Source: Burkholderia savannae (lineage in GTDB: Bacteria; Pseudomonadota; Gammaproteobacteria; Burkholderiales; Burkholderiaceae). Taken from it: a stretch of 64,000 nucleotides of DNA. A program made the translations under genes and the position numbers. Positions 28,643 to 37,546 of the stretch are shown in pieces. The stretch covers positions 1 through 64,000 of the forward strand of contig NZ_CP013417.1 in the NCBI RefSeq assembly GCF_001524445.2, given 5' to 3'. Each line of letters begins with the position of its first letter. Position 1 is the first letter of the stretch. Below the pieces are notes generated by a model. That model searched no databases. It was not told the DNA's origin and saw only the letters and a program-made list of their open reading frames with translations.

Positions 28643-28951
28643 ATGACGAAGAGAACCCGACGGACGCACTCAGCGGCGTTCAAAGCGAAAGTGGCCCTGG
28701 CGGCGGTCAAGGGCGAGCGCACGCTGGCCGAACTGGCGCAGCAGTTCGATGTGCACCCGAACCAGATCACGGAGTGGAAGCGGCAACTGCAGGAGCGTGC
28801 GGCGGATGTGTTCGGCGCGGCCGCTCCACCGTCGAACGAGCCGCCGGTGGACGTGAAAACGCTGCACGCGAAAATCGGACAGTTGACGCTGGAGAACGAT
28901 TTTTTGTCAGGAGCGCTCGGCAAAGCCGGACTGCTGAGCGCAAAGCGATGA
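28643..28951 (+). CDS. IS3-family transposase OrfA
   Basis: 102-aa helix-turn-helix protein: [27 protein letters not shown], then a leucine-rich segment [16 protein letters not shown] used for OrfA/OrfAB dimerisation. Its stop overlaps the OrfB start in ATGA. Confidence 0.93.
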   Translation: MTKRTRRTHSAAFKAKVALAAVKGERTLAELAQQFDVHPNQITEWKRQLQERAADVFGAAAPPSNEPPVDVKTLHAKIGQLTLENDFLSGALGKAGLLSAKR

Positions 28952-29778
28952 TTGACCGTACGCATGCGCTGCCGGTTTCGCGACAGACGCGACTGGTTGG
29001 CATCGCGAGATCGAGCGCGTATTACCGGGCGCAGCCAGTGAGCGAGGCGGACCAGTTGCTGATGCGGCGGATCGACGAACTGCACATGGAGTTTCCGTTT
29101 GCCGGAGCGCGGATGCTGGCGCGTCTGTTGCGCCGGGAAGGCTATGAGGTCGGCCGCCGCCGCGTGCGCACGCTGATGAAACGCATGGGCGTGGAAGCGC
29201 TGTACTGCAAGCCGAACACGAGCCGACGCAATGCGCAGCACAAGATCTGGCCGTACCTGCTGCGCGGCATGAAAATCGCCCGGGCCAATCAGGCGTGGGC
29301 ACTGGACACGACATACATTCCGATGGCGCGAGGCTTCGTGTACCTGACGGCAGTAGTGGATTGGTCAAGTCGCAAGGTGCTCTCGCACCGGGTGGCGATC
29401 ACGCTGGAAGCAGTGCACGCCGTCGAGGCGCTCGAGGAAGCGTTCGCGCGCTACGGGCTGCCGGACATTGTGAACACCGATCAGGGCAGCCAGTTCACGG
29501 CGGGCGCGTTCACCGAGGCCGTACTGGGTCGAGGCGTGCGGCTGTCGATGGACGGTAAAGGGGCCTGGCGCGACAACGTGTTCGTCGAACGCGTGTGGCG
29601 CAGCGTCAAGTACGAAGAGGTTTACCTGCGAGCTTACGAGTCGGTCAGCCATGCCCGGCGCTCCATCGGCGACTACATCGAGCTGTACAACCGAAAACGG
29701 CCCCATTCGAGCCTGGCGGATCGGACGCCGGATGAGGCATACTTCGCGACGCTGCCTGCGATCAAATCGGCAGCATGA
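28948..29778 (+). CDS. IS3-family transposase OrfB (DDE integrase domain)
   Basis: 276-aa catalytic subunit: [28 protein letters not shown] (first D), [17 protein letters not shown] (second D) and [18 protein letters not shown] (E). The [19 protein letters not shown] ending is typical. It overlaps OrfA by 4 bp in another frame. Intact. Confidence 0.94.
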   Translation: MIDRTHALPVSRQTRLVGIARSSAYYRAQPVSEADQLLMRRIDELHMEFPFAGARMLARLLRREGYEVGRRRVRTLMKRMGVEALYCKPNTSRRNAQHKIWPYLLRGMKIARANQAWALDTTYIPMARGFVYLTAVVDWSSRKVLSHRVAITLEAVHAVEALEEAFARYGLPDIVNTDQGSQFTAGAFTEAVLGRGVRLSMDGKGAWRDNVFVERVWRSVKYEEVYLRAYESVSHARRSIGDYIELYNRKRPHSSLADRTPDEAYFATLPAIKSAA

Positions 29779-29805
29779 TTGCCTCGGACGTTCCACTTAA
29801 AAATC

Positions 29806-31539
29806 TCAGAAAACTGTCCGAACGAGTGAGGCCACCTCTCTCAACTCGTCCGCCATCTTTACGAAGTCAATGTCGACCCCACCGGGAAGCGTCAGGAGAC
29901 CGTTCGTGAGACGCGGTAATACGTCCGGATGGTAATAATTGTCCATGCTGCGTTTACGTGTCAGGAACGCTGTTACGCGCGGCCGAGCATTCATTTCTTC
30001 GAGCCAATCGATCTTTCCTTGGGCTAAAGGCAGAGCCGCAGCGGTTCGGTCGGAGTCCTGCAGCATGACTTGCGGGACATCGAGTTTGTCGAGGTATCGT
30101 CGCTCGACCCAATCTTTGAGTGTGTGATCGCCGCCACCGATCGTCCAAAATATCCCTGTCTCATCGATTGCCGGTATTTCGCCGGCAGCTACCATCACGC
30201 CGATCAAGGAGCGGAGAGCGTCGATATCCGTTTTCCCTTCGACAAGTACGGCCACTTTGAGGCCCGGCTTGGCAACTGGATCGGGGAGTACGCCGAGCGC
30301 GTCAGCGATTTCGCTGAAAATCGAGTTATCGATATGCCCGCTGCGTACACGAATGACCTTTGTATCTGGGTCTCGGTCGACGAAAAGTAGACTGTCGAGC
30401 GGGATAAGGCCGGCGAGCCCGGGAACATGGGTAGTGAGAATCACTTGATCGCCCGCGTCAGCTAACGCGCGTAGAGCCTCAATGATCTGCTGTTGATTGT
30501 CGGGGTGTTGTGAAGTTTCCGGCTCTTCGATTGCGTAGACAACGCGACGCTGGGGGGCGTTACCGGCTACTGCATCAGCACGGCGCTTTTCAGCCTCGGC
30601 TTGAAAGAAACTCAGAAGCACAAGCCGCCTGACACCTGATCCGCGCTTGTTGAGGGGAATCCCGTCATCGGCTTCGAGGTCGAGTTTGAAAACGTTCTTC
30701 CAGGGGGGGCGCTTGAATTTCGGCTGGAGGGTCGAAGCGATGTCGGGGTAGGTCTCCTTCAGTTTCGCAACGGTGCGATCGGCAGTCTCTTGCGCCTTCT
30801 GTTGAACTTGGCTCGTGATTTCTTCTAGTTTCTGCTCAAGCGCCTCAAGAGCTTGCTCGATGGCCAGCTTCATTGGGTTTTGTACCTCGGGATCCTGATC
30901 GTTACTTGGGCGGTCCGATTGGAACAACGCGAAGATTGGCATGTAGGATTGCAGGCTCTTCCACACCTCCTTCCCGTTCTCGTCGTTAAGCGGCACCTCA
31001 CGCAGTCGAGTCTGAAGGTCGCCGATCGACTGGTAGATTGCCAATCGCATAGACGGATTCTCAGCTTGATTGCAATTGTTCTGCAAACCGCGTTCCCGGA
31101 TTAGCGTGCGGAGATCTCGCTGGCTCTTCTGAAGGATGTCGGACGCTTCCGGGGCCGTGGGGTGTACGGCCTTCGCGAAGATAGTCGCCTTGGGCGCTTG
31201 GTTCGCACAGTTGAATACCTTTACTACTTCAAGGTCTCCAGCGTCGTTGAGCAGGTATTCATTTTGGAGCGTGGTCGGTGCGTTAGAGTCCAGCACGAGC
31301 CGATCGGGCAAGTCCCCGAAGACAACGCCAATTCGCACATTCCTAGAGTCGCCGCCTTTGCTTGCATCGGCCGAGTCGATCTTGACAGTGCCGCCCTCGA
31401 AGAAGATATCGAGAGCCTCTAGGATGGACGACTTCCCAGCATCATTCCGGCCAATTAGGCCAGTAAGCTGCGATATAGGGATAACCGTGGGGGCCCTGTA
31501 GGCTCGGAAATTTTCAAGAACAACGGCCTTGATAAGCAT
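29806..31539 (-). CDS. OLD-family endonuclease: AAA/ABC ATPase with Toprim domain, C-terminus replaced by IS3 sequence
   Basis: 577-aa protein. Walker A is GRNDAGKSS (residues 30-38); an ABC-type signature is NKRGSGVRRL; Walker B is YAIEEPETSQHP; the H-loop is ILTTHVPG; the Toprim domain has AVLVEGKTDIDAL and QDSDRT metal-site residues. OLD proteins are ATP-regulated nucleases in antiphage systems (P2 Old, Gabija). The last 11 residues come from the IS3 end; across the IS the native frame would run on to 28420. The catalytic motifs are all upstream of the junction. Encoded 50 bp after the endonuclease gene, same strand. Confidence 0.88.
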   Translation of the reverse strand: MLIKAVVLENFRAYRAPTVIPISQLTGLIGRNDAGKSSILEALDIFFEGGTVKIDSADASKGGDSRNVRIGVVFGDLPDRLVLDSNAPTTLQNEYLLNDAGDLEVVKVFNCANQAPKATIFAKAVHPTAPEASDILQKSQRDLRTLIRERGLQNNCNQAENPSMRLAIYQSIGDLQTRLREVPLNDENGKEVWKSLQSYMPIFALFQSDRPSNDQDPEVQNPMKLAIEQALEALEQKLEEITSQVQQKAQETADRTVAKLKETYPDIASTLQPKFKRPPWKNVFKLDLEADDGIPLNKRGSGVRRLVLLSFFQAEAEKRRADAVAGNAPQRRVVYAIEEPETSQHPDNQQQIIEALRALADAGDQVILTTHVPGLAGLIPLDSLLFVDRDPDTKVIRVRSGHIDNSIFSEIADALGVLPDPVAKPGLKVAVLVEGKTDIDALRSLIGVMVAAGEIPAIDETGIFWTIGGGDHTLKDWVERRYLDKLDVPQVMLQDSDRTAAALPLAQGKIDWLEEMNARPRVTAFLTRKRSMDNYYHPDVLPRLTNGLLTLPGGVDIDFVKMADELREVASLVRTVF

Positions 31540-31589
31540 AGGGTCCCCTCCCCCAAACTGGTTATCTGCGAACGGTATGGTCTATGTGG

Positions 31590-32705
31590 CTATTGAAGGC
31601 TAATGTCCGAAAGCTTCTTTGGCGTGCCGTCACGAAGATCAATGATGTGGTCTGGCTCAGAAGCGCACCATGCGTACGATCCCCATGCCAGTTCGGACAC
31701 GCTCTTCTTGAATGCTGCATGCCCGCGATCGTGGTAAGCGGTCAGGAAGGCGAGGTGATGTTCGTTGAATCCGGCGTCAAGCGCTAGCGAAGTGAGTGCG
31801 ACTTTGCGCTCGCGATCAATGGGGCCGTCCGAAGCAACGACTTCCGCAAAGACAACGATCATGTCCGCGCCGGCGGCATCAGTGCCGAGATCGACGAGGA
31901 TGATGTCGGGAAGCGCCTTTGATGCGTCGATCTTGAGGCCGAGAGCAATTGCCAACGCCTCGTCGCGGGCGACCACCTTATTGCCCGACTCCGAAAGCCA
32001 AAGCACGGCCGGATTTTTCAAGAACTTTGGCGCGAACACCTCAATGACTGCCTTGGCAATGACACTCGAGGGGCCGGGCTTCAGCAGCCGAATTTCACCG
32101 CCAGGGAAGGTCACGGATACGGCGTCGCGTGCAACTGCTGCACCCTGCTTGACCAGACGGACACGAGCGATTGCAGCTTTCGAGAGGTGCTTGTTCTGCC
32201 AATCAGAGATGGCCGCCTGCAGGTCGTCACCGGTCAGATTGGGATTGAAGAGGGCTGCCAATGCAGCATTGAGCGCATATTTCGGTTTGGAAGAGGTTGT
32301 TGGCACGCCCTCGCGCTCGACCACTGCGCGGCAAGGCACGAAGCCCGAACGAATCGTTTCGTCTCGAACTGGCTCACGGCTATTCACCGCATACCAAGTA
32401 TTTGCCGGTCGCTGCTTTTTGTTCGACAAGGAAAACTTAATCCAAGCCTCTCGATCGGAGTCATTGAGCAAGGCGGACTGCGCATCCGTCATATCCGTTA
32501 CTTGACTTGGTCTGATCCAGTGGCCGCTGCCCTCGATAGCGCCTGCGTAAAACATGACGTATACGGTTCGAGCCGCCATCTCGCGGATGACGTAGTTTCG
32601 GTGCTCCGTTCCTTCTGGAAATATGATGGGCAAACGATCTGCAATGATATGCAGAGGAGGGACGGCGGGTAACGGCACTTTATGCAACTCCATAGCAGGC
32701 GGCAA
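31590..32705 (-). CDS. BsuBI/PstI-family type II restriction endonuclease
   Basis: 371-aa protein. The C-terminal half reads LPDIILVDLG, IVVFAEVVASDGPIDRERKVAL and GHAAFKKSVSELAWGSYAW, characteristic of BsuBI/PstI (CTGCAG) enzymes, with the E-V..DGP segment as the probable catalytic core. The N-terminal half (helical, about residues 90-190) is the BsuBI N-domain. The start at 32705 or an ATG at 32693 lies inside the methyltransferase 3' end (26- or 14-bp overlap), the usual restriction-modification coupling. Site specificity is inferred from family only. Confidence 0.85.
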   Translation of the reverse strand: MPPAMELHKVPLPAVPPLHIIADRLPIIFPEGTEHRNYVIREMAARTVYVMFYAGAIEGSGHWIRPSQVTDMTDAQSALLNDSDREAWIKFSLSNKKQRPANTWYAVNSREPVRDETIRSGFVPCRAVVEREGVPTTSSKPKYALNAALAALFNPNLTGDDLQAAISDWQNKHLSKAAIARVRLVKQGAAVARDAVSVTFPGGEIRLLKPGPSSVIAKAVIEVFAPKFLKNPAVLWLSESGNKVVARDEALAIALGLKIDASKALPDIILVDLGTDAAGADMIVVFAEVVASDGPIDRERKVALTSLALDAGFNEHHLAFLTAYHDRGHAAFKKSVSELAWGSYAWCASEPDHIIDLRDGTPKKLSDISLQ

Positions 32706-34458
32706 TGGCGCGTTCTATCGCGGTCTTGGCGGCTCCGCGATGCACTAGCGCTTCGATTTCTTGTAACTGATTTGTTGACGGCAAGGGCAGTGCATTTAGT
32801 TCGTAGGCCGAGACAGCCACGCTGCCGCTGATGCAACGGAAGGCGCGATCCACCGCTTCACTATTGAGTAACGCCGTAATGGTTCTCGGCGATACGCGGG
32901 CCGTGAGCGGTGATGCCTGAACCATATTCAAATGGTTTTCGATGACGGCGCCACCATGTTCGTCCAGAAACTGCTGCGGCAGAAGCGCGGCCAGCAAACG
33001 ACGGTTTTGTTCCTTCGAGGTCGTTCGTTGCACAAGCACACAAGACTCGCGCGCTACCAAATGAGGCTGGTCGTGATTGACCGCGATGAAGGGGACGTGA
33101 TTCCGTCGCTCAGAGCTGAATACAAATCCGTCCGGTACAACCGATTCCGCCCAGATGAGTGGCAGTGTGTCAGTCGCTCGTTCGGTGCGGAGTTGGGTCT
33201 TGTGGCGATTCCATACAAGTGGCCCGGTGGACACGGTGTAGCCGAGGTCGGCGAGGCGCGTCGGCATTGCAGTAATAGTCTGCAAGAAGGCGGCATCCGC
33301 GGGTGTTCGCGGTAACAACCACGGATCACCGGTGGTAGTGATGGCCACGTGACCAACTGGCTCGACGCGTGCGGCATTCAAGCCTTGTGGTATCACGACG
33401 GACACTGCAGCGGGCACTTGCCGCCGATCGCGAGTGTACGTGGTCAACATGGTTTCCTGCAGGACGTCGTCGAACACCCCATTCCGGTCGGTAACGAAGT
33501 CGAATGCGGCTGGCGACATCTCAGCAGTCAGCAGCTCGCGCAAAGCTTTGAAATACTGCCCGCCAAGGAACGAGGTAGGGGTTAGATAGGCCACTACTCC
33601 AGTTGGTTTGACGAGGCGCAGCGCGAGATCCGTGAACAAGCCGTAGAGATTCGCGTGACCATAAAGCGAGCGGGCGTAGTGCTGCCGCATCGGTTCATCA
33701 AGGGTCACTCGGCCGTATGGCGGGTTGCCGATGACCAGGTCGAATGTACCGATTTCTTGTGGACGCAGGGCGTCACCAACTGTGACTACGTCGGGCAAGC
33801 GGCGCTTAGCTTCGACACAAATTGGCATCACGGCCGCTTCTAGCAGCACGCGGGTCATCCATGCTGCAAAGGGATCAATTTCGAGGCCACGGAGTCGTTT
33901 GCCGAGTCGGCGAATTGTCCAGTCGGCTGAGGCGTTTCCTGATCTTGCGATCATCCGCAGCGCCACCGGGGCTAAGAACGCGCCCCCTCCGCAAGCTGGA
34001 TCAATCACCGTTCCATGTGTGAAGTCGAACCCTGCGGCTTCGGCCTGGTCCAGGAGCCGACTGACCAAGGGAGGGGGAGTGTAATAGGCCCCCATCTCAG
34101 ATCGCAGTGACGCGGGTAGCATCACGGTGTAGATCGAACCAATCAGATAGCCAGCATCTTCGACAGGGAACTCTGCCACCAGACGACCGGTATTCTCGGC
34201 CATCTTCTGCACATCCATCGCTACGGTCGGCAGCGAGAGAGGTACAGGACGAACTTTCATGGTCGTGTTGAGGCGTTGAGCGAGTTCAACCCAGTAGGCA
34301 CCAATCACCGCCGCGCAAAAGGCTCGGGCGTGAGCCAGGCGGCTCTTCTCGGTTTTACGCGCATCAGCGTAGCCGCGCGCCATAGCTTTGCACGCGTGAT
34401 ATCGGTGCAGTGGGTCCAGTGCGAGGTCAGTCGTAACGGCAAGGGCTCGCATGTTCAT
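32680..34458 (-). CDS. N6-adenine DNA methyltransferase (type II, PstI/BsuBI partner)
   Basis: 592-aa methyltransferase. Motif I is DPACGGGAFL, motif IV is LVIGNPPYGRVTL (NPPY, N6-adenine), with AYYTPPPLVSRLLD (motif X region) upstream. It protects the host from the adjoining endonuclease. The start overlaps the small ribbon-helix-helix gene by 4 bp (ATGA), and the end overlaps the endonuclease gene. Lower GC and codon use differ from the chromosome. It is longer than most PstI-type methylases, from a helical N-terminal part of about 100 residues. Confidence 0.9.
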   Translation of the reverse strand: MNMRALAVTTDLALDPLHRYHACKAMARGYADARKTEKSRLAHARAFCAAVIGAYWVELAQRLNTTMKVRPVPLSLPTVAMDVQKMAENTGRLVAEFPVEDAGYLIGSIYTVMLPASLRSEMGAYYTPPPLVSRLLDQAEAAGFDFTHGTVIDPACGGGAFLAPVALRMIARSGNASADWTIRRLGKRLRGLEIDPFAAWMTRVLLEAAVMPICVEAKRRLPDVVTVGDALRPQEIGTFDLVIGNPPYGRVTLDEPMRQHYARSLYGHANLYGLFTDLALRLVKPTGVVAYLTPTSFLGGQYFKALRELLTAEMSPAAFDFVTDRNGVFDDVLQETMLTTYTRDRRQVPAAVSVVIPQGLNAARVEPVGHVAITTTGDPWLLPRTPADAAFLQTITAMPTRLADLGYTVSTGPLVWNRHKTQLRTERATDTLPLIWAESVVPDGFVFSSERRNHVPFIAVNHDQPHLVARESCVLVQRTTSKEQNRRLLAALLPQQFLDEHGGAVIENHLNMVQASPLTARVSPRTITALLNSEAVDRAFRCISGSVAVSAYELNALPLPSTNQLQEIEALVHRGAAKTAIERAIAACYGVA

Positions 34459-34643
34459 TTGGAGGGCTCTTGATGGGCAGTAAAAAGACTTCGTTGACCA
34501 TGCTGCTGCGTCTCGGTGAAAGTGCGCATGAATTCGCGCAGCACTTCTGCTGCGATGCGATTTTGATCGCGACAGGCCTGCACGAACGCGTCGCGCAGTT
34601 CCTTCTCGACTCGAATTCGCATTCCGGAGTCTTTCGTTGGCAT
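34455..34643 (-). CDS. small ribbon-helix-helix protein, possible controller of the restriction-modification operon
   Basis: 62-aa protein: GMRIRVEKELRDAFVQACRDQNRIAAEVLREFMRTF fits an Arc/CopG ribbon-helix-helix. The stop is fused with the methyltransferase start (ATGA), so the two are translated together. Such small proteins act as operon repressors or antitoxins. Here a role in delaying endonuclease expression is inferred from position. Confidence 0.68.
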   Translation of the reverse strand: MPTKDSGMRIRVEKELRDAFVQACRDQNRIAAEVLREFMRTFTETQQHGQRSLFTAHQEPSK

Positions 34644-34693
34644 GGCCGGAAGGTAACATATGGATACACATTCGTGTATCCAGATTGCGTGAC

Positions 34694-35824
34694 CTACGTC
34701 AGTCGCTTGGCGAGGTCCTCAGCTCGAGGATGGTAGTAGCGCATCAACATGCGAGGGTCCTTGTGGCCCGTGATTTTTGTCAACTCGTGCATGGGAAATA
34801 TGGACGCGAGGCGCGAAGTCGCTTCATGCCTCAGATCGTGAAAGCGGAGATCGAGCAGGAGCCGATCATCAGGCCGGCGCGCGATCGTTTGGCATTCGTC
34901 GACGTACCTCTTTCGAGCTCGAGCTACGGCTCGCTCGAAAGCGCGGGTTACCGCATCGCCTCGGATGGCAAAAACCGGCCCAGTGCCGTTTGTTCGATTG
35001 GTATCACGATGTTCCGTGGGGACGGCACGTTTGTCGTTCAACGTTTGAAGGACAGAAACCGCAAGCGTGGACAGAGGAACGTCGCGTGCGCTGCCGTTTT
35101 TTGTTGCAGGCAAATGGGCGACTCGGCGCTTCAAGTCGATGTGCTCCCACCGCAAGGCTACAATTTCACCTCGGCGCATGGCGGTCTCAACTGCGAGCCA
35201 GATGATGGCCGGTAGGAGTGGGGATTCGCTAGCTGCCACGATCCGTTCAAGCTCACCATCCTGGGTGTTCCGGTCAGACTGGTCGTCATCACGCCCGGCT
35301 GCATTGAGGGGCGGATCATCAATGGCAATGCGGCGAGTGCGCGCGTTGTTCGGCTGCGGCTTGCGAACCAACTCTACAGGGTTGGACAAGCTTTCCATGC
35401 CCCATTCCTTTCGCGCCACATTGAAAACATGGGACAGGACAGCCAAGCGTCGTAGCACGGTGGCTGGTCTGTAATCCTTTAACCACTCGTCGCGAATTTT
35501 CGCAAGGTCGGCGCTTCGAATCGAAGCGAGGGGCCGTTTGGCCAAATCGGTAGCCATGCAGGCCTTTAGAACCGACGTCTCTTGGGCCAAGCCTTTCTTC
35601 GCTGCAGAGACTTCCCTTTCATAGCGCAACAGGGCTTCGTGCAGCGTGGTTGTCTCGGCTTCGCTGCGACTAACCCACACACCGCGCGACATTTCGGACT
35701 CGATCATGTTGGCCCAAGCTTCTGCTTCGGCCTTCGTATCGAAAGTCTTACTTTGCGCTGGGTAGCCATGTCGGCGCACTTGCGCGCGCCACTGATATGG
35801 GCCTCGTTTTGTGATGGTAGCCAT
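34694..35824 (-). CDS. tyrosine recombinase (island integrase)
   Basis: 376-aa phage-type integrase with a SAM-like N-terminal DNA-binding part (TTLHEALLRYEREVSAAKKGL) and the catalytic domain: AMRRGEIVALRW (Arg I), FHDLRHEATSRL (His-x-x-Arg), TGHKDPRMLMRYYHPR (His and the nucleophile Tyr). All catalytic residues are present. Its 5' end faces attR, 97 bp away, and the TGTGCCA repeat (35850-35870) lies between. It likely drives integration into tRNA-Ala. Confidence 0.94.
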   Translation of the reverse strand: MATITKRGPYQWRAQVRRHGYPAQSKTFDTKAEAEAWANMIESEMSRGVWVSRSEAETTTLHEALLRYEREVSAAKKGLAQETSVLKACMATDLAKRPLASIRSADLAKIRDEWLKDYRPATVLRRLAVLSHVFNVARKEWGMESLSNPVELVRKPQPNNARTRRIAIDDPPLNAAGRDDDQSDRNTQDGELERIVAASESPLLPAIIWLAVETAMRRGEIVALRWEHIDLKRRVAHLPATKNGSARDVPLSTLAVSVLQTLNDKRAVPTEHRDTNRTNGTGPVFAIRGDAVTRAFERAVARARKRYVDECQTIARRPDDRLLLDLRFHDLRHEATSRLASIFPMHELTKITGHKDPRMLMRYYHPRAEDLAKRLT

Positions 35825-35849
35825 CGGCTGAAACGGTCATCTCGATCTC

Positions 35850-35870
35850 TGTGTGCCAAAATTGTGCCAT
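35850..35870 (+). repeat. right TGTGCCA-type repeat, candidate recombinase arm site
   Basis: Matches 23007-23027 at 20 of 21 positions in the same orientation (TGTGTGCCAAA then TTGTGCCAT). It lies between the integrase start and attR. Confidence 0.65.
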
Positions 35871-35921
35871 AAAAGGCTTGAATCTCGTGGAATCACTGAC
35901 ACTAAAGGGGACGTTTTTACA

Positions 35922-35966
35922 TTCGCAATGCGAAGGTCGGGAGTTCGATCCTCCTCCGCTCCACCA
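35922..35966 (+). repeat. attR: duplicated 3' end of tRNA-Ala
   Basis: 45 bp identical to tRNA positions 22882-22926, lacking the tRNA 5' half. Marks the right edge of the island. Confidence 0.95.
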
Positions 35967-35977
35967 AACGGATTCAA

Positions 35978-36010
35978 GGGCTTAGCCGTAAGGCTAGGCC
36001 CTTTTTATTT
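35978..36010 (+). terminator. native tRNA-Ala terminator, displaced by the island
   Basis: GGGCTTAGCC-GTAA-GGCTAGGCCC and a T-rich tail, 12 bp beyond attR. Before integration it would have sat immediately after the tRNA. Confidence 0.8.
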
Positions 36011-36142
36011 GCTCAATCTATTGATTCGATCGGGATCATCAGATCGGGAATTCCTCGGGGCGAGCAGCGGCGAGCCGAATCGCACATCGGCTCGCGCATC
36101 CGGATGCCGTCAATCCGTCGCGCGCCGCTCACCGCGAGTCAA

Positions 36143-37546
36143 TTACCCCTGGCCATACCTCCGCTCCAGCGCAGCCGACTTCCCGCCCTCCGGCTCGAGT
36201 TTCAGCACGTAATACAGCACGACCAGCAACACGAGCCAGGCCGGCCCGACATAAAGCGCAATCCGCGTATCCGGAAAATAGGCCATCAACCCGACGACGA
36301 GCACGAGAAACGCCAGCGCTACCCAAGACCCATACGGCCAGAACGGCATCCGGAACCGCAGCGCACGCTCCTCCGCCGGCGCGAGGGTTGCGCGAAACTT
36401 CATCTGCGTGACGAGAATGACGCCCCACGTCCAGATCGCCCCGAACGTCGAAATCGACGTCACCCACACGAACACCTTCTCCGGCACCAGGTAGTTGAGC
36501 AGCACGCCCACGAGCAGCGCCGCCATCGAAACGAGAATTGCCCGGCGCGGTACGCCGCTTGCCGTCGTCTCGCCGAACTCGCGCGGCGCGTGGCCTTGCT
36601 GCGCGAGGTTGTACAGCATGCGCCCGGTGCTGAAGATGCCGCCGTTGCACGACGAAAGCGCCGTCAGCACGACGAAGTTGATGATGCCCGCGGCCGTCCT
36701 GATGCCGAGCCGCTCGAACGTCATCACGAACGGGCTGCCTTGCGTGCCGATCTCGTTCCACGGGTAGATCGACAGAATCACGAAGAGCGCGCCGCCGTAG
36801 AACAGCAGGATGCGCCAGAACACCGAGTTGATCGCGCCCGGAATCGTCTTCTGCGGATTCTCCGCTTCGCCCGCCGTCAGTCCGATCATCTCGACGCCGA
36901 GGTACGCGAACATCACCATCTGCATCGACATCAGCACGCCTTGCGCGCCGTTCGGGAAGAAGCCGCCGTGCGCCCAGAGGTTCGAGACGCCCATCGGCAC
37001 GCCGTGATTGCCGATGCCGAATGCGATCATCGCGATGCCCGCCGCGATCATCAGGACGATCGTCACCACCTTGATCAGCGCGAACCAGAATTCGAACTCG
37101 CCGTACGCCTTCACGGTGAGCAGATTCACGGAGCCCATCGCGGCCAGCGCCGCGAGCGCCCAGATCCAGCGCGGCACGTCCGGAAACCAGATGCCCATGT
37201 AGATGCCGACCGCCGTGATTTCGGCGATGCAGGTGACGAGCCAGAGGAACCAGTAGTTCCAGCCCGTCAGGTAGCCGGCGAGCGGCCCGAGGTAGTTGCG
37301 CGCGTAGCGGCTGAACGAGCCGGCGACCGGTTCGTGCACGGCCATCTCGCCGAGCGCGCGCATGATCACGAAGATCACGGCGCCGCCGATGATGTACGAC
37401 AGGATGATGCCGGGGCCCGCCATCTTGATCGCGTTGGCCGAACCGAGGAAAAGGCCGACGCCGATCGCCGCGCCGAGCGCGATCAGGCGCATCTGCCGTT
37501 GCCCGAGCCCTCGGTGTAGGTCGGCTTCGTGACTTCGTTTCTGCAT
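36143..37546 (-). CDS. amino-acid permease, APC superfamily (ProY/GabP-like)
   Basis: 467-aa, 12-helix inner-membrane transporter. The signature RQMRLIALGAAIGVGLFLGSANAIKMAGPGIILSYIIGG is the AAT-family substrate region, with GEMAVHEPVAGSFSRYA following. The late segments (GIFSTGRMLYNLAQQGHAP) match the ProY/GABA-permease group. GGAG is 9 nt before the ATG. Substrate, probably proline or a related amino acid, is inferred. Confidence 0.9.
   Translation of the reverse strand: MQKRSHEADLHRGLGQRQMRLIALGAAIGVGLFLGSANAIKMAGPGIILSYIIGGAVIFVIMRALGEMAVHEPVAGSFSRYARNYLGPLAGYLTGWNYWFLWLVTCIAEITAVGIYMGIWFPDVPRWIWALAALAAMGSVNLLTVKAYGEFEFWFALIKVVTIVLMIAAGIAMIAFGIGNHGVPMGVSNLWAHGGFFPNGAQGVLMSMQMVMFAYLGVEMIGLTAGEAENPQKTIPGAINSVFWRILLFYGGALFVILSIYPWNEIGTQGSPFVMTFERLGIRTAAGIINFVVLTALSSCNGGIFSTGRMLYNLAQQGHAPREFGETTASGVPRRAILVSMAALLVGVLLNYLVPEKVFVWVTSISTFGAIWTWGVILVTQMKFRATLAPAEERALRFRMPFWPYGSWVALAFLVLVVGLMAYFPDTRIALYVGPAWLVLLVVLYYVLKLEPEGGKSAALERRYGQG

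Larger units (their letters stand above)
28555..29840 (+). mobile_element. IS3-family insertion sequence
   Basis: 1286-bp element with imperfect terminal inverted repeats: GAGAGGTGGCC, a variable stretch, TTCGGACAG at the left and the reverse complement at the right. The flanks carry a 4-bp TCAA duplication (28551-28554 and 29841-29844). Two overlapping ORFs encode the transposase. It landed in the 3' part of the OLD gene on the opposite strand. Confidence 0.85.

Noticed and set aside
28420..29241. 273-codon minus-strand frame across the IS3 element
   Set aside because: Antisense shadow of the transposase; only its last part (28420-28551) is meaningful, as the old tail of the OLD gene.
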